Assembly (NCBI GenBank): GCA_902574685.1
Contig: CACGOO010000001.1
Span: 61,447-125,446, forward strand
DNA: 64,000 bases
Direction of reading: 5' to 3'
From: an uncultured Pelagibacteraceae bacterium
GTDB taxonomy: Bacteria > Pseudomonadota > Alphaproteobacteria > Pelagibacterales > Pelagibacteraceae
A model generated the notes under the pieces. That model made no database searches and was not told the origin of the DNA. It saw nothing but the letters and a program-made list of their open reading frames with translations. Shown one piece after another: positions 11,453 through 21,500 of the stretch; the first letter of the stretch is position 1, and the number at the start of each line of letters is the position of its first letter. The position numbers and the translations under genes were made by a program.

Positions 11453-12214
11453 GTGGACTTTATTTTCGTAATAGTTTTTGGAGGACTATGGGGTAGTTTT
11501 GCAAATGTTTGCATATATAGATTTCCAAACAATGAAGGCGTTGTATCCGGAAGATCGTTTTGCCCAAATTGTAAAACAAAAATCAATTGGTACGATAATA
11601 TTCCTCTAATTTCTTATCTTACTCTTAGAGGAAAGTGCAGGAGCTGTAAAAAAAAAATTTCTACTCAATACTTTATTGTAGAAACTTTAAGTATAATTCT
11701 ATTTACTTCAATTTATTATAAATTTGGTGCTTCACTCACCACTTTATATTTAATAATACTTTCTCTATCCTTTTTAATTATTTTTTTTATAGATCTTAAA
11801 CATTTTATAATTCCAAATGTTTTAACTTTTTTTTTAATGATAATAGGATTTATAAAATCTTTTGATCCAAATTTAAATTCAATGTTCCCAAATTATATGA
11901 ACTCTTTAATTGGAGGAATTTTTGGTTATGGAATTATATGGTCGATCATATTTATTTATAAAGTTGTTAGAAAAAAAGAAGGAATGGGATTGGGTGATGC
12001 GAAGTTATTTGGAGCAATTGGATTTTGGTTTGGATGGGTATCTATTCCTTTCATAATATTTTTGTCTTCTATTACTGCACTTATTCATGTTATTCCTAGT
12101 TTATTAAATAGATCAAAAAATATATCTTCACAAATTCCCTTTGGTCCGTATATCATTTTAGCCACATTGATATATGTTATTTTTGAAAGTAATATTAAAT
12201 CTTTAATATTTTAA
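11453..12214 (+). CDS. pilD: Prepilin peptidase / N-methyltransferase
   Basis: Inner-membrane bifunctional enzyme that cuts the leader from type IV prepilins after Gly and methylates the new N-terminal Phe. The methyltransferase domain has the four zinc cysteines as two CxxC pairs (CPNC near 37-40, CRSC near 62-65). The A24 aspartyl peptidase domain has its two aspartates in IDLKHFIIPN near 112 and GMGLGDAKLFG near 180. It has 253 residues and several membrane helices. The start is GTG; an in-frame TAA directly upstream excludes a longer protein. Its substrates are the pilins and minor pilins elsewhere in this window. Confidence 0.94.
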   Translation: MDFIFVIVFGGLWGSFANVCIYRFPNNEGVVSGRSFCPNCKTKINWYDNIPLISYLTLRGKCRSCKKKISTQYFIVETLSIILFTSIYYKFGASLTTLYLIILSLSFLIIFFIDLKHFIIPNVLTFFLMIIGFIKSFDPNLNSMFPNYMNSLIGGIFGYGIIWSIIFIYKVVRKKEGMGLGDAKLFGAIGFWFGWVSIPFIIFLSSITALIHVIPSLLNRSKNISSQIPFGPYIILATLIYVIFESNIKSLIF

Positions 12215-12226
12215 GGTAATATCAAA

Positions 12227-13114
12227 ATGATATTTAATGAAATAATAGCCAACTCATCAAAAATTATAATTTCTAATGTAGATAAAATTAAATTGACATT
12301 GGCTGCTATAGTTTCTGAAGGAAGTATTTTAATAGAAGATTATCCAGGGTCAGGTAAAACAACATTTGCAAAAGCTATTACTCAAAATCTTGGTCTTAAT
12401 TTTAAAAGGATACAGTTTACATCTGATTTATTACCCAGTGATATTCTTGGATTTAATATTCTTTCAGATGGGAAGTTAAATTTTCAACAAGGTCCAATTT
12501 TTACAAATATAGTTTTAGCTGATGAACTTAATCGTGGAAGTCCCAAATCGCAAAGTGCATTCCTAGAGGCAATGGAAGAAAAAAATGTTTCTATAGATGG
12601 TCAAAGTTATAAACTGCCAGAACCATTTTTTGTTATTGCTACTCAAAATCCTATGGATTCTTCAGGTACAAGTTCTTTACCAGATTCCCAGCTTGATAGA
12701 TTTATGATTTCATTTTCTTTATCTGATCTAAATGAAAACGATAAAATTTTGATGTTAAAAAATACAAGTAAATTAAATGGCGCTTCATCAAAAGCTGTTG
12801 ATTGGGACACAATCAAACAAAAAAAAGATCAGCTAACCACAAAAGATGAAATTTATAAATATGTTGTTGAAATAGAGCAGGTAATTCAAACGCTTGATCA
12901 AAAAATTTATATTTCTGCAAGATGTTTAAAGCAAATCTTAGATTTAGCTAAGGGTTGGGCAATTATTCATGAAAAAGATTATGTAACTCATCAAGATATT
13001 AAGGAAACTCTGCCTTACATATTAAGACATAGAATTAAATTTCTTAACCAGGAGGATAAGATGAGCTTCATTAATGAGGAAATACTTCAAAAAATTAAAA
13101 TAACCAATGGTTAA
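12227..13114 (+). CDS. MoxR-family AAA+ ATPase
   Basis: Chaperone-like AAA+ ATPase of the MoxR family. Walker A is EDYPGSGKTTFAKAI near residue 40, Walker B region NIVLADELNRGSPKSQSAFL near 100, sensor 1 FFVIATQNPMDSSG near 135, then the lid domain (LRHRIKF). MoxR proteins are commonly paired with DUF58 and von Willebrand or transglutaminase partners, as here. It overlaps the DUF58 gene by 8 bases. The actual client is unknown; its location inside a pilus island suggests, but does not show, an envelope role. Confidence 0.92.
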   Translation: MIFNEIIANSSKIIISNVDKIKLTLAAIVSEGSILIEDYPGSGKTTFAKAITQNLGLNFKRIQFTSDLLPSDILGFNILSDGKLNFQQGPIFTNIVLADELNRGSPKSQSAFLEAMEEKNVSIDGQSYKLPEPFFVIATQNPMDSSGTSSLPDSQLDRFMISFSLSDLNENDKILMLKNTSKLNGASSKAVDWDTIKQKKDQLTTKDEIYKYVVEIEQVIQTLDQKIYISARCLKQILDLAKGWAIIHEKDYVTHQDIKETLPYILRHRIKFLNQEDKMSFINEEILQKIKITNG

Positions 13115-14027
13115 TCAGCTAGTACAGAGGTTAACGAACTTAGACTTTAAACATTTAATCAATCTTAAAAAAAAACTTAAAGTTTACATATATCCCAATC
13201 TTCAAGGACTATTATTAGGACTGTTTGTATTTTTTTGCTTTTTAATATCTGTATTTTATGAAAATAACTCAGGACTTCTTATTTCAATTGTTATTTTCTT
13301 TATTTTCTTTATTTCAATTTTTATCTCACATCAAAATATTAACAATTTAAGAATAAATTTTCTAACAGAATACTTAGTTGAAGCAAATAAAACAGAACAT
13401 ATAAACTTTAAGATAATTAATGATGCAAAAGAGAAAAAATTAAATATTGATTTAGAGATCAATAAATCAATATTACAAAATTTTAATTTATCAGATAAAA
13501 TAAAAGAATTTAAAATAAAATATAATAATGACAAAAGGGGCGTCTATTCTTTAAATAAAATAATTTTAAAATCGATATATCCATTTGGAATAATAAGGAC
13601 AAAAATAAATTATCAACCTTTTAGTAAAGTATATGTATTTCCACAGAAATTAATTCCTAATCAAGAATTATTACAAGAATTTAAAATTCACCAAAATAAT
13701 AATTCTGACGAATTTGACGGTATAGATGAGTACAAGAAAGGAGATAGTTACTCAAAAATCGCTTGGAAAAAATCAACTATTGGAGATAAAAAATTTGTAA
13801 AAGAATTTAAGTCTTTTAAAAGCTCAAAAAAATCAATCCTAGATTTAAACAAATACAGTCATATAGAATTTGAGAAATTATTAAGTTATTCAGTATTTAT
13901 TTTAGATTATTATTTCACAAAAAGTCTAAATTTAACCTTTAAATACAAAGATAATGTGTTCCATTTAAACGAAAATAAAAACTCTCTAAATAAAATTTTA
14001 AAGTATATTTCAAATGTTAAAAATTAA
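13107..14027 (+). CDS. DUF58 membrane protein
   Basis: Two N-terminal hydrophobic segments (about residues 30-70) are followed by a soluble part ending in the DUF58 signature near residues 205-230 (DEYKKGDSYSKIAWKKSTIG), the lysine-rich version of the usual R-x-Y-x-x-GD-x-x-R-x-I-x-WK. It has 306 residues. It sits between the MoxR ATPase and the transglutaminase with overlaps on both sides, the standard three-gene arrangement. Its biochemical role is not known for the family. Confidence 0.88.
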   Translation: MVNQLVQRLTNLDFKHLINLKKKLKVYIYPNLQGLLLGLFVFFCFLISVFYENNSGLLISIVIFFIFFISIFISHQNINNLRINFLTEYLVEANKTEHINFKIINDAKEKKLNIDLEINKSILQNFNLSDKIKEFKIKYNNDKRGVYSLNKIILKSIYPFGIIRTKINYQPFSKVYVFPQKLIPNQELLQEFKIHQNNNSDEFDGIDEYKKGDSYSKIAWKKSTIGDKKFVKEFKSFKSSKKSILDLNKYSHIEFEKLLSYSVFILDYYFTKSLNLTFKYKDNVFHLNENKNSLNKILKYISNVKN

Positions 14028-15909
14028 ATCGCAAAATATTAATCTTCTTACTTATATTATATTATTCTTTTGCTTAGTTTCGTTGTCTACAGATTTAATA
14101 TTAACTAATAAAATATTTTGGGGCACTTTATTTTTTTTAAGTTTTATTTTTTCAAAAATACACTTCAAGTTTAAGTCAATAGCGGTAGGAATATTTGCTT
14201 TAGGAGCTATGTATATTCAATTGATTCTCAATCAATATGTTTTGTCCGAAGAGTTTTTTCTAAACTGCCTTGGAGTTTTGCTGATCATAAAGTTTTCAGA
14301 ACTTAACAATAAAAATAATCTTTTATCATTTAATTTAATCTCTATGATTATTGCTGTAGCAAGTTTAATTAAGGGTCAAGACATACTAAGTACATTAAAT
14401 TCGTTTCTAATCTTAATACTTTTAGTTATTAATATGTATCTTATTCAACAAAAGGAAATTCTCGATTTCAGTTTAAAAAATATTTTAAAATATTTAGGCT
14501 TTGGTCTTAGTATATTTCCAATAATTATTATTTTTTATCTTGTATTTCCAAGGGCAGAGGTAAATTTCAGATTATTTGATACATCTGCAAGTTCAGTAGG
14601 TATTCCAGATAGCATAGATCTTGGTTCATTTAGCCAGTTTTCGAACTCAGACGAAGAAGTTTTTACTTTAATAAATAACAATTTTAAGAAGGAGGATCTT
14701 TATTTTAGGGTCAAAATCTTTGATTATATGGAAAAAGATCAATCTTGGAGACCTTCCTCAAGTTACTATCTTTTTAGTGAATTTAAAAATTCTTTGAGAA
14801 TAAATGGTAATGAAGATTTAAATAAAAATTATCAGATTATTTTAGAACCATATAAAAAAAAATGGATACCAAGTTTAAAAAACTCAAAATTAATCACTAA
14901 TGATATTCAAATTACAAAAGATTATTTTAACCAGTCTTTTGTAAGTAGGGAACTAATTGACAGAAAAAAGAAATTAATTTTTAAAATGAATAAATCTGAA
15001 TATTCCTTAGATGGTCCACTTAAAAGTTATTATACTTTGTTACCAGAAAACATATCACCGAAAATAAAAGATTGGGTAGATAAAAATAATGTAAGCACTA
15101 AAGAAGAATTTATCGAAAAAATTTATAAAAAATTTTCTGATGGATCGTATTTTTACAACCTTAGTCCTCAGATAAACTCAAATAATAAATATGAAAACTT
15201 TTTCTTTAATTCTAAAGAAGGATACTGCGAATATTATGCAGGAACATTTGTATTACTTACAAGATTAGCACAAATTCCAAGTCGGATAGTGACAGGTTAC
15301 TATGGTGGAGATTTAAATGAGATAGGAAATTTTTTTCAATTTAAACAAAAAGATACACATGCTTGGGCAGAAGTTTGGTTTGATGAAAGAGGGTGGGTTA
15401 GAATTGATCCAACTAGGGCAATACCTAGTTCTAATATTAGAAACTCATTAAATAATTATTTCGTAAACAATGATAAATCTTCAAGCACGATATTTTCTAA
15501 TAATTTTTTCAAAATAATAAATTTTTATTTTAACTATATTGATTTTGTATGGACACAACATTTACTATCGTATGACGATAATGAAAGAAAAAATTTTATA
15601 AAAGAATTATTAAATTTAAATTTTTCAAAAATCGTTGTTTGGATATTCGTACCAATATCATTATTTGTAAGCGTAAAATTATTATATAATTTCAATTCAA
15701 CCAATGTGATGAGGCTAAAATTGGCTTTCATTCTTCTAGGAAAGAAAAGAAAACTTCAAATAAAAAATTCGGATACTATCCAAGAGATTTATCTTAAACT
15801 TATGGAAAAAGATAAAACAAAATACCAAAATTTCTTTAAATTTTACGAGAAGCAGATCTACTCAAATAACCAAATAAGTTTTATAAAAGTTTTAAAGCTA
15901 GTTTTTTAG
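14014..15909 (+). CDS. TgpA-like transmembrane transglutaminase
   Basis: An N-terminal multi-span region (about six helices, residues 10-185; DUF3488-like) is followed by a periplasmic transglutaminase-core domain with the catalytic triad visible as Cys in GYCEYYAGTF near 405, His in DTHAWAEVWFD near 449 and Asp in RIDPTRA near 466. One more helix lies near 545, then a short cytoplasmic C-terminal domain. At 631 residues this is normal for the TgpA family, periplasmic cysteine proteases/transglutaminases usually linked to MoxR and DUF58. The 3' end overlaps the converging beta-helix gene by 12 bases. Confidence 0.9.
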   Translation: MLKIKSQNINLLTYIILFFCLVSLSTDLILTNKIFWGTLFFLSFIFSKIHFKFKSIAVGIFALGAMYIQLILNQYVLSEEFFLNCLGVLLIIKFSELNNKNNLLSFNLISMIIAVASLIKGQDILSTLNSFLILILLVINMYLIQQKEILDFSLKNILKYLGFGLSIFPIIIIFYLVFPRAEVNFRLFDTSASSVGIPDSIDLGSFSQFSNSDEEVFTLINNNFKKEDLYFRVKIFDYMEKDQSWRPSSSYYLFSEFKNSLRINGNEDLNKNYQIILEPYKKKWIPSLKNSKLITNDIQITKDYFNQSFVSRELIDRKKKLIFKMNKSEYSLDGPLKSYYTLLPENISPKIKDWVDKNNVSTKEEFIEKIYKKFSDGSYFYNLSPQINSNNKYENFFFNSKEGYCEYYAGTFVLLTRLAQIPSRIVTGYYGGDLNEIGNFFQFKQKDTHAWAEVWFDERGWVRIDPTRAIPSSNIRNSLNNYFVNNDKSSSTIFSNNFFKIINFYFNYIDFVWTQHLLSYDDNERKNFIKELLNLNFSKIVVWIFVPISLFVSVKLLYNFNSTNVMRLKLAFILLGKKRKLQIKNSDTIQEIYLKLMEKDKTKYQNFFKFYEKQIYSNNQISFIKVLKLVF

Positions 15910-18495
15910 CAAAAGATTTCTCTCTGTTTTAAGTTTATTGTTTTCCTTGATTAATTGAATAATCATTTCTTTCATTATTCTATTCTCCTCAACTGCTCTA
16001 CCGGTTATCTGAGCTAGTCTTTCATTTTCTTTAGCTAATTGTAATTGATCAAATAATTTTTCTAGTTCAGGATCAATTGGTAGTCCCTCTATTTTTTTTC
16101 TAATATTATTTTGAATAACTTTCGTTAATGAAATACTTACTTGGCTATCTTTAAGTCCATTTTGTTCATTAAACTCTAGATTAAATTTTAGGCCGAAATT
16201 ATCAGTATTTTTGCTGATATTTAAACCAGCTTTTACTGCTAAATCATCATTCATAAAATGGGCCATGTCTTTTCTTTCACCGTCTGCAACAATGTCAATT
16301 TTTTCACTCAAAGTTTGATTTAAAGATAGGCCTGTATATGGCTTAAGAACGAAGCCATTTTCAAAAGATTTTGAATACTCAACATTAAATCCACCTGACA
16401 ATACTTGATCCACAGCATCATCAACAGAAAGATCCCCATCTGTAAAAGATGTTAGATAAGTTGGAAGTCTTCTTAGACCATATTTACCATCCACTTCAAT
16501 ATTTAAACTTTGACTATCATCAATTTCTATTTCTTTAGATGCTCTATAATTTACAGCAGCAAACTGACCTAGATTTTCTTTTGAAATAGTTTGCTTTGTT
16601 TCAGTTTCAAGATCTAAATATTTATTTTGAGTTAACCCAAAAATTGAAACTACAGAAAATTTAAATTTCTCGTAATCAATATCTTTTTTTAAACCAATAG
16701 CTAAATTTTCACTATCTATTGCTTCTCCATTATTAAATTTTGCCTGCTGAGATGAATAACTTAAGAACGGTGTAAAGTTATCGTTTTCAATTTTAAAGTC
16801 TCCCGTTACACCACTTGTTTCACTTTTATAAATATTATCTCTTTTTTTAACAGAATAATATCCACTAGATTTTTTTTCTTCAGAAACTGAATTAAAAATA
16901 TCATTTAAATTAGATAAAAATATTTCAGATCTATATTTTTTATTATGGCTATCAATATCTAAATCTTCACCATAAACATATAAAAAACCATCTGTTTCAG
17001 AGTTGTCTGCATCTGGATCACTGTTACTGTCTAATATTTCATAGGTATCATTTCCACAAAGATTATTTGTGACAACCATATTTGTTTTTCTAAGAATTTC
17101 TATTTTTTGATCTTTTGAAATACTACAATCTAATGTCATTGTCGTAGTTGAATCTTTTAAATCAATTGAGCCTTCATACGTACCTTCATCTTTAGTAACA
17201 ATATTTATACCTGTACTAGAAGAGTTAAGTATATATATAGAATTACCAGATCCAGTAATTGTACCATAATTATTTATCGTAATATTAAACATTGGGGTGG
17301 CATTCTTTCCAATACCAATTCCATCTGCAAAAGAACCTGATGTTGCACTAATCGTGCCATAATTGTTTAAAGTATTATTTACTCTGTTGGTTCCATCATT
17401 TTCATACAATATTCCATATCCTGTATTAGAGCTTGCAGAAATGGTTCCATGATTTGTTATCGTAGAATTATCTACATTTGAAGATTGCATTCCCATACCA
17501 ACCCCAGATATAGTGCCAGTATTGGTGACAACGGTGCCGTCCGATTGATTTATTGATAAACCTGAATTTACAGTTGTGGCAGTTATTGTTCCAGAATTTG
17601 TTATACTAATATTATCACCATGTGAAATTACTACTGCGTTATTTCCAGATGTCATTGTCCCTGTATTAATGAAAGTAGTATCCGGGCATGTTTTGCAATA
17701 AAATGCACTTTTATCTACTGCAGTTATTGTTCCATGATTAGTAAAATTGACATTTTCAGATTGTTCAGTATTAACTGCGTGTCTGTCGGCACTTTCAATT
17801 GTTCCTCCTTTGTAATTAACGAATTCAAAATCAACAACATGAAATGCTTTAATTGGGCTATCGCCTTCATCTGTTGTTTTAATAATTCCACCGTCATAAT
17901 TATAAATTTTAAGACCTTTACTCCTGTGATTACCTGAGGCTCCTGAACCTAACCAAATTGTTTCATGAGTAGAGGTAATGGTACCATAATTGTGTAGTGT
18001 GAGACCAACACCATTAGATTGACCAGATAAATCTGAATGGCAATGAGTGCCATTAAAATGACAGTTACCAACGTTTTTTCCATAAATTGCAGTATTTCCG
18101 TCAGCACTTATTGTTGCTCCTGCATTATTGGTAATTACAACGTTTTCTGCATAATTTAATATTATAGCATATTTGTTATCTGAGTTGATTGTTCCGTTAT
18201 TTGTAATTGTAGTATCCAAAGATGACTCAGCATTTATTGCGATTTGTTTGTTAGTTCCATCCTCTGTTTCAATTGTTCCATCATTAGTAATTTCAACTCC
18301 ACTTATATCTTCGAGATCAACTGCCTTATTATCGTTGTAAGTAATTGACCCAGCAGAAGTAACATTTAAAATATCATCATCTGCACATGCTAATTGGTTT
18401 GTTGAAGCACTAGCAATAGTTGTTAAACATGGACCAGCTAAACTATGAGAGCTAAATAAAAAGAATAAAATCAAACAAAGATATATTTTTTTCAT
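15898..18495 (-). CDS. Autotransporter-like beta-helix surface protein
   Basis: Predicted exported protein with a signal peptide (residues 1-20, ending SHSLAG). Residues about 25-430 are built of short repeats of the type ITNNGTI / LNNYGTI at about 20-25 residue spacing, typical of a right-handed beta-helix passenger. Residues about 520-810 are rich in alternating amphipathic strands and resemble an outer-membrane beta-barrel. Unusually, the barrel is followed by about 55 residues of coiled coil (LEKLFDQLQLAKENERLAQ and on to the end), so the protein does not end in the aromatic residue usual for autotransporters. It is the last gene of the minus-strand pilus operon, 12 bases after pilY1. Possible roles are adhesion or a pilus-associated surface factor; neither is shown. 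Confidence 0.7.
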   Translation of the reverse strand: MKKIYLCLILFFLFSSHSLAGPCLTTIASASTNQLACADDDILNVTSAGSITYNDNKAVDLEDISGVEITNDGTIETEDGTNKQIAINAESSLDTTITNNGTINSDNKYAIILNYAENVVITNNAGATISADGNTAIYGKNVGNCHFNGTHCHSDLSGQSNGVGLTLHNYGTITSTHETIWLGSGASGNHRSKGLKIYNYDGGIIKTTDEGDSPIKAFHVVDFEFVNYKGGTIESADRHAVNTEQSENVNFTNHGTITAVDKSAFYCKTCPDTTFINTGTMTSGNNAVVISHGDNISITNSGTITATTVNSGLSINQSDGTVVTNTGTISGVGMGMQSSNVDNSTITNHGTISASSNTGYGILYENDGTNRVNNTLNNYGTISATSGSFADGIGIGKNATPMFNITINNYGTITGSGNSIYILNSSSTGINIVTKDEGTYEGSIDLKDSTTTMTLDCSISKDQKIEILRKTNMVVTNNLCGNDTYEILDSNSDPDADNSETDGFLYVYGEDLDIDSHNKKYRSEIFLSNLNDIFNSVSEEKKSSGYYSVKKRDNIYKSETSGVTGDFKIENDNFTPFLSYSSQQAKFNNGEAIDSENLAIGLKKDIDYEKFKFSVVSIFGLTQNKYLDLETETKQTISKENLGQFAAVNYRASKEIEIDDSQSLNIEVDGKYGLRRLPTYLTSFTDGDLSVDDAVDQVLSGGFNVEYSKSFENGFVLKPYTGLSLNQTLSEKIDIVADGERKDMAHFMNDDLAVKAGLNISKNTDNFGLKFNLEFNEQNGLKDSQVSISLTKVIQNNIRKKIEGLPIDPELEKLFDQLQLAKENERLAQITGRAVEENRIMKEMIIQLIKENNKLKTERNLLLKN

Positions 18496-18507
18496 TATAT
18501 CTATTTG

Positions 18508-21500
18508 TTAATTTTCTCTCCAAGACTTTCTGTAAGTTTGAACTTCACCAGTAGCAGCATCTAAAGTAACAAGGTCAGCAACTGCTCCTAATGATTTACC
18601 AGATATATTTGCAAAAATTTTGCCAGCGAAAAGTACAATTTCTGATAAGACCCCTTTACCAACAAATCTACATAAAGTTTTTTGTTGTTCTGTTCTTTTA
18701 GATTCTAATCCAATAAACGAGTCATGTGTTCCACATTCATCATCAGTTACACAAATTAATGCATCTCCCAAATCACATTTGTTTTGAGATACAGATGGTC
18801 TATAAACTGGGAAGTAAACCATACCATTGTTTACTTTTGGTTGAGCGGTAACTTTAGCAAAATCTTTTAATACAACATACCAACCTCTATCCTTATCTGT
18901 CACTCTACAAGAAGTTCCGCTTCTATCATTTGATGTATTTTGGCATTTTGTAATATCGTCTGCATTTTTTGGAGTTGCGATAGATTTATAGAATGGATAA
19001 TCTGGATCTTTTATTCCAATCATTAAGTTACTTGTTCCTTTTACTCTTGCATTCAATCTTTGAGCATCCCCAGTTCCAGCGTACAACCATAAATTATTTG
19101 TTGTTCCACCAATTGAAGCATCTAATGGTTTATACATGTATCTACCATTTGATTTAGTTGCTCCTGCTTTAAATAATGTTGTTATGTCATACATTTTTAT
19201 AGGTACATTTTGAGGATCTGTACTCATATTTGTTAAATTTAATTTACTAATTTTACCTTCTAAATCAGACAAGTATACAAGTGCTCCTGCAAAGTCAGCA
19301 CCCCTTGCTTTATCTGGAGTAATAACTGTTAATGATGCGGGAACAGAATTATCAATATCGCTTGCAGTAGTATCTTCTACCGTAATTGTCTTTATTAATT
19401 GTCCAAACTTATCTTTTGATTGCAGATCTATAACAAATACGTTGCTACCAGCTCCTGAGAATTGAGCACCAAAACCTCCACCCATTACAGCAACTGATAT
19501 ATCGTCATCTCTGACATTGTCTCCAGCACCAGCATTAGGTAGTCTAAATATTCTTGGATCTGACCATGTTTCTCCAAGAGTACTGTAGTCCCATTCAGGG
19601 TCTGTTACAACTCCAGTACCAACTGCTCCTTGTTTTATATTCACTCCGATCGGTGAGTTGTCTCTTTGAGTTTTGGACTCATCAGCATCAAATTTCATTT
19701 TTTTGTTGAAATTAATTTGAGTGTTTCCAGATGTATCATAGCTAATTGTAATGCTATTTGTTATATCAACTCCATCTTCAAGAACTGATAGCATACTTTT
19801 AGTTAGACTTTTTACTGGTAAAGTCCATTTTGTGCTTTCGTAACAATATTTTGTTTGTGTATCATCACAAGTTTGCTTACTGGCAACTTCATTATCTTTA
19901 TCTGGAGCATAAACGTTACCTACTTCTTGCGCCTCTAGAAATTCACTTAGAGGATAAGATGTACCTATATAATCATATACAAAAACATTATTTGCATGAT
20001 CCATTCTGTACACCTGATTATTAATCATATCATTATATATTGAGACTAAATGCTCTGGTTTTGCAGGATCAGTCACATCTAACACAGAGAAACCACTACC
20101 TCCTCTTCCATAAGGTACAAACAATACGGTATGCCAATTTGCAGATGTATCATGTGGACTTTGAAAGAAAATATCATGTTGAACGGGAGATCCATCAACA
20201 CCATAAATTGCATTTGAACCTCCTTTGTTTGGATTAATTTCATTTAAGTTAGTATTCATTATTGTAGGTAATCTTGATGCTATAAATGGTGGCACAAATC
20301 CCCACAATTCTACTCCTGAGCCTGCATCTAAAGCATGCAAAACTCCACTATTTGATCCAGCATAAATTACAGGTTTTCTCAATCTCTGAGATTCTGCCCA
20401 ACTATCATATCCCTTAGTTGATCTCCAATAAGCTTCTTGATTTTCACTTGTAAAAGCTGTTTCTGCAGTTGGTGGTCCTACAACAACTAATTGTGAATGG
20501 TAAACATCTCCCATTGGCTTAGCTCTTGTTTCTGTCAGATTACAATCTGCATCATAATCAAAATAATCTGTCCCTCTAATAAAATTAATTAAGCCTTTTA
20601 AATCATCATCTGTTCCATCAGCAACACCACTTGTGTTCGCACATCTTTTATTATTTATAGAATTATCAGTATTTTTAGTTTTTCTGTGATAGTCCTGAAT
20701 ATCAAACCCTTTTAGAGTTAAGATACTTTCAATCGCTGAAGAATTACTATCTACCCAGTTGTTGTAATTAGTCGAATAATCTGTTCCAGGAATTGGACTC
20801 CATATCTTTCTATTCCCTGGTTTAGGTAATACATCAACAGCTGACCAATTACCTTTATCTTTTGTATCAAGATTTCCTTTTTTATCTATTTTTGTTCTCT
20901 TAATTGTTCCAGTCCACTCTTTATTTTGAGCATAATCAAACTGTGCTTGATACAATGATCCATCAGAGTTTAATGTTGCAGTAATAGCAGGCGCTGTGAA
21001 AGATAACTTAGATGCAATTATTTGTGAAACAGCAGCAGCTAGTTGAGTTTTGAGTGACTCTGCTGTTGGAGCAACAATAGCTTTTGTTGTTCCTCCTGCT
21101 ACAGCTAGTTCGTTAAAGTACCTCATTCCTCTATTGCTAATTCCTGTTCCAAAAGCAATGGCGAATGTGGGTATCTTATAATTATTAAATAAGTTTTTTG
21201 CCATAGCCACAGCTTTTGAGTGATTGTACCAATCACCATCTCCAATAACGAGGACATAACTTTTTTGACAAGGTGAATTTTTATCAATTGGGCTTAAACT
21301 TCCATGAAGATAATAGTCTTGAGCTATTTTCATAAATGTATAGGCATCAGTTCCACCTCTTGCATTAACTGACGAAATAATTTTGTTAATTTGCGCAGCC
21401 CCATTATTATGAACTCTTACTTTTAAACAGTTTTGGGTATCACAAGGTTTTGCTCTACCTGTGGTTATATCCCCTGACCATGAACTAAAACCTGGTGGCC

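Noticed and set aside
16900-18450. Repeated short motifs on the minus strand that could look like a repeat array
   Set aside because: They are the coding repeats (NNGTI type) of the beta-helix protein. Unit length and sequence vary and there are no identical direct repeats, so this is not a CRISPR array.
19830-20237. Plus-strand ORFs across the pilY1 gene
   Set aside because: They lie antisense to a long recognised gene and show no start signals or domains.
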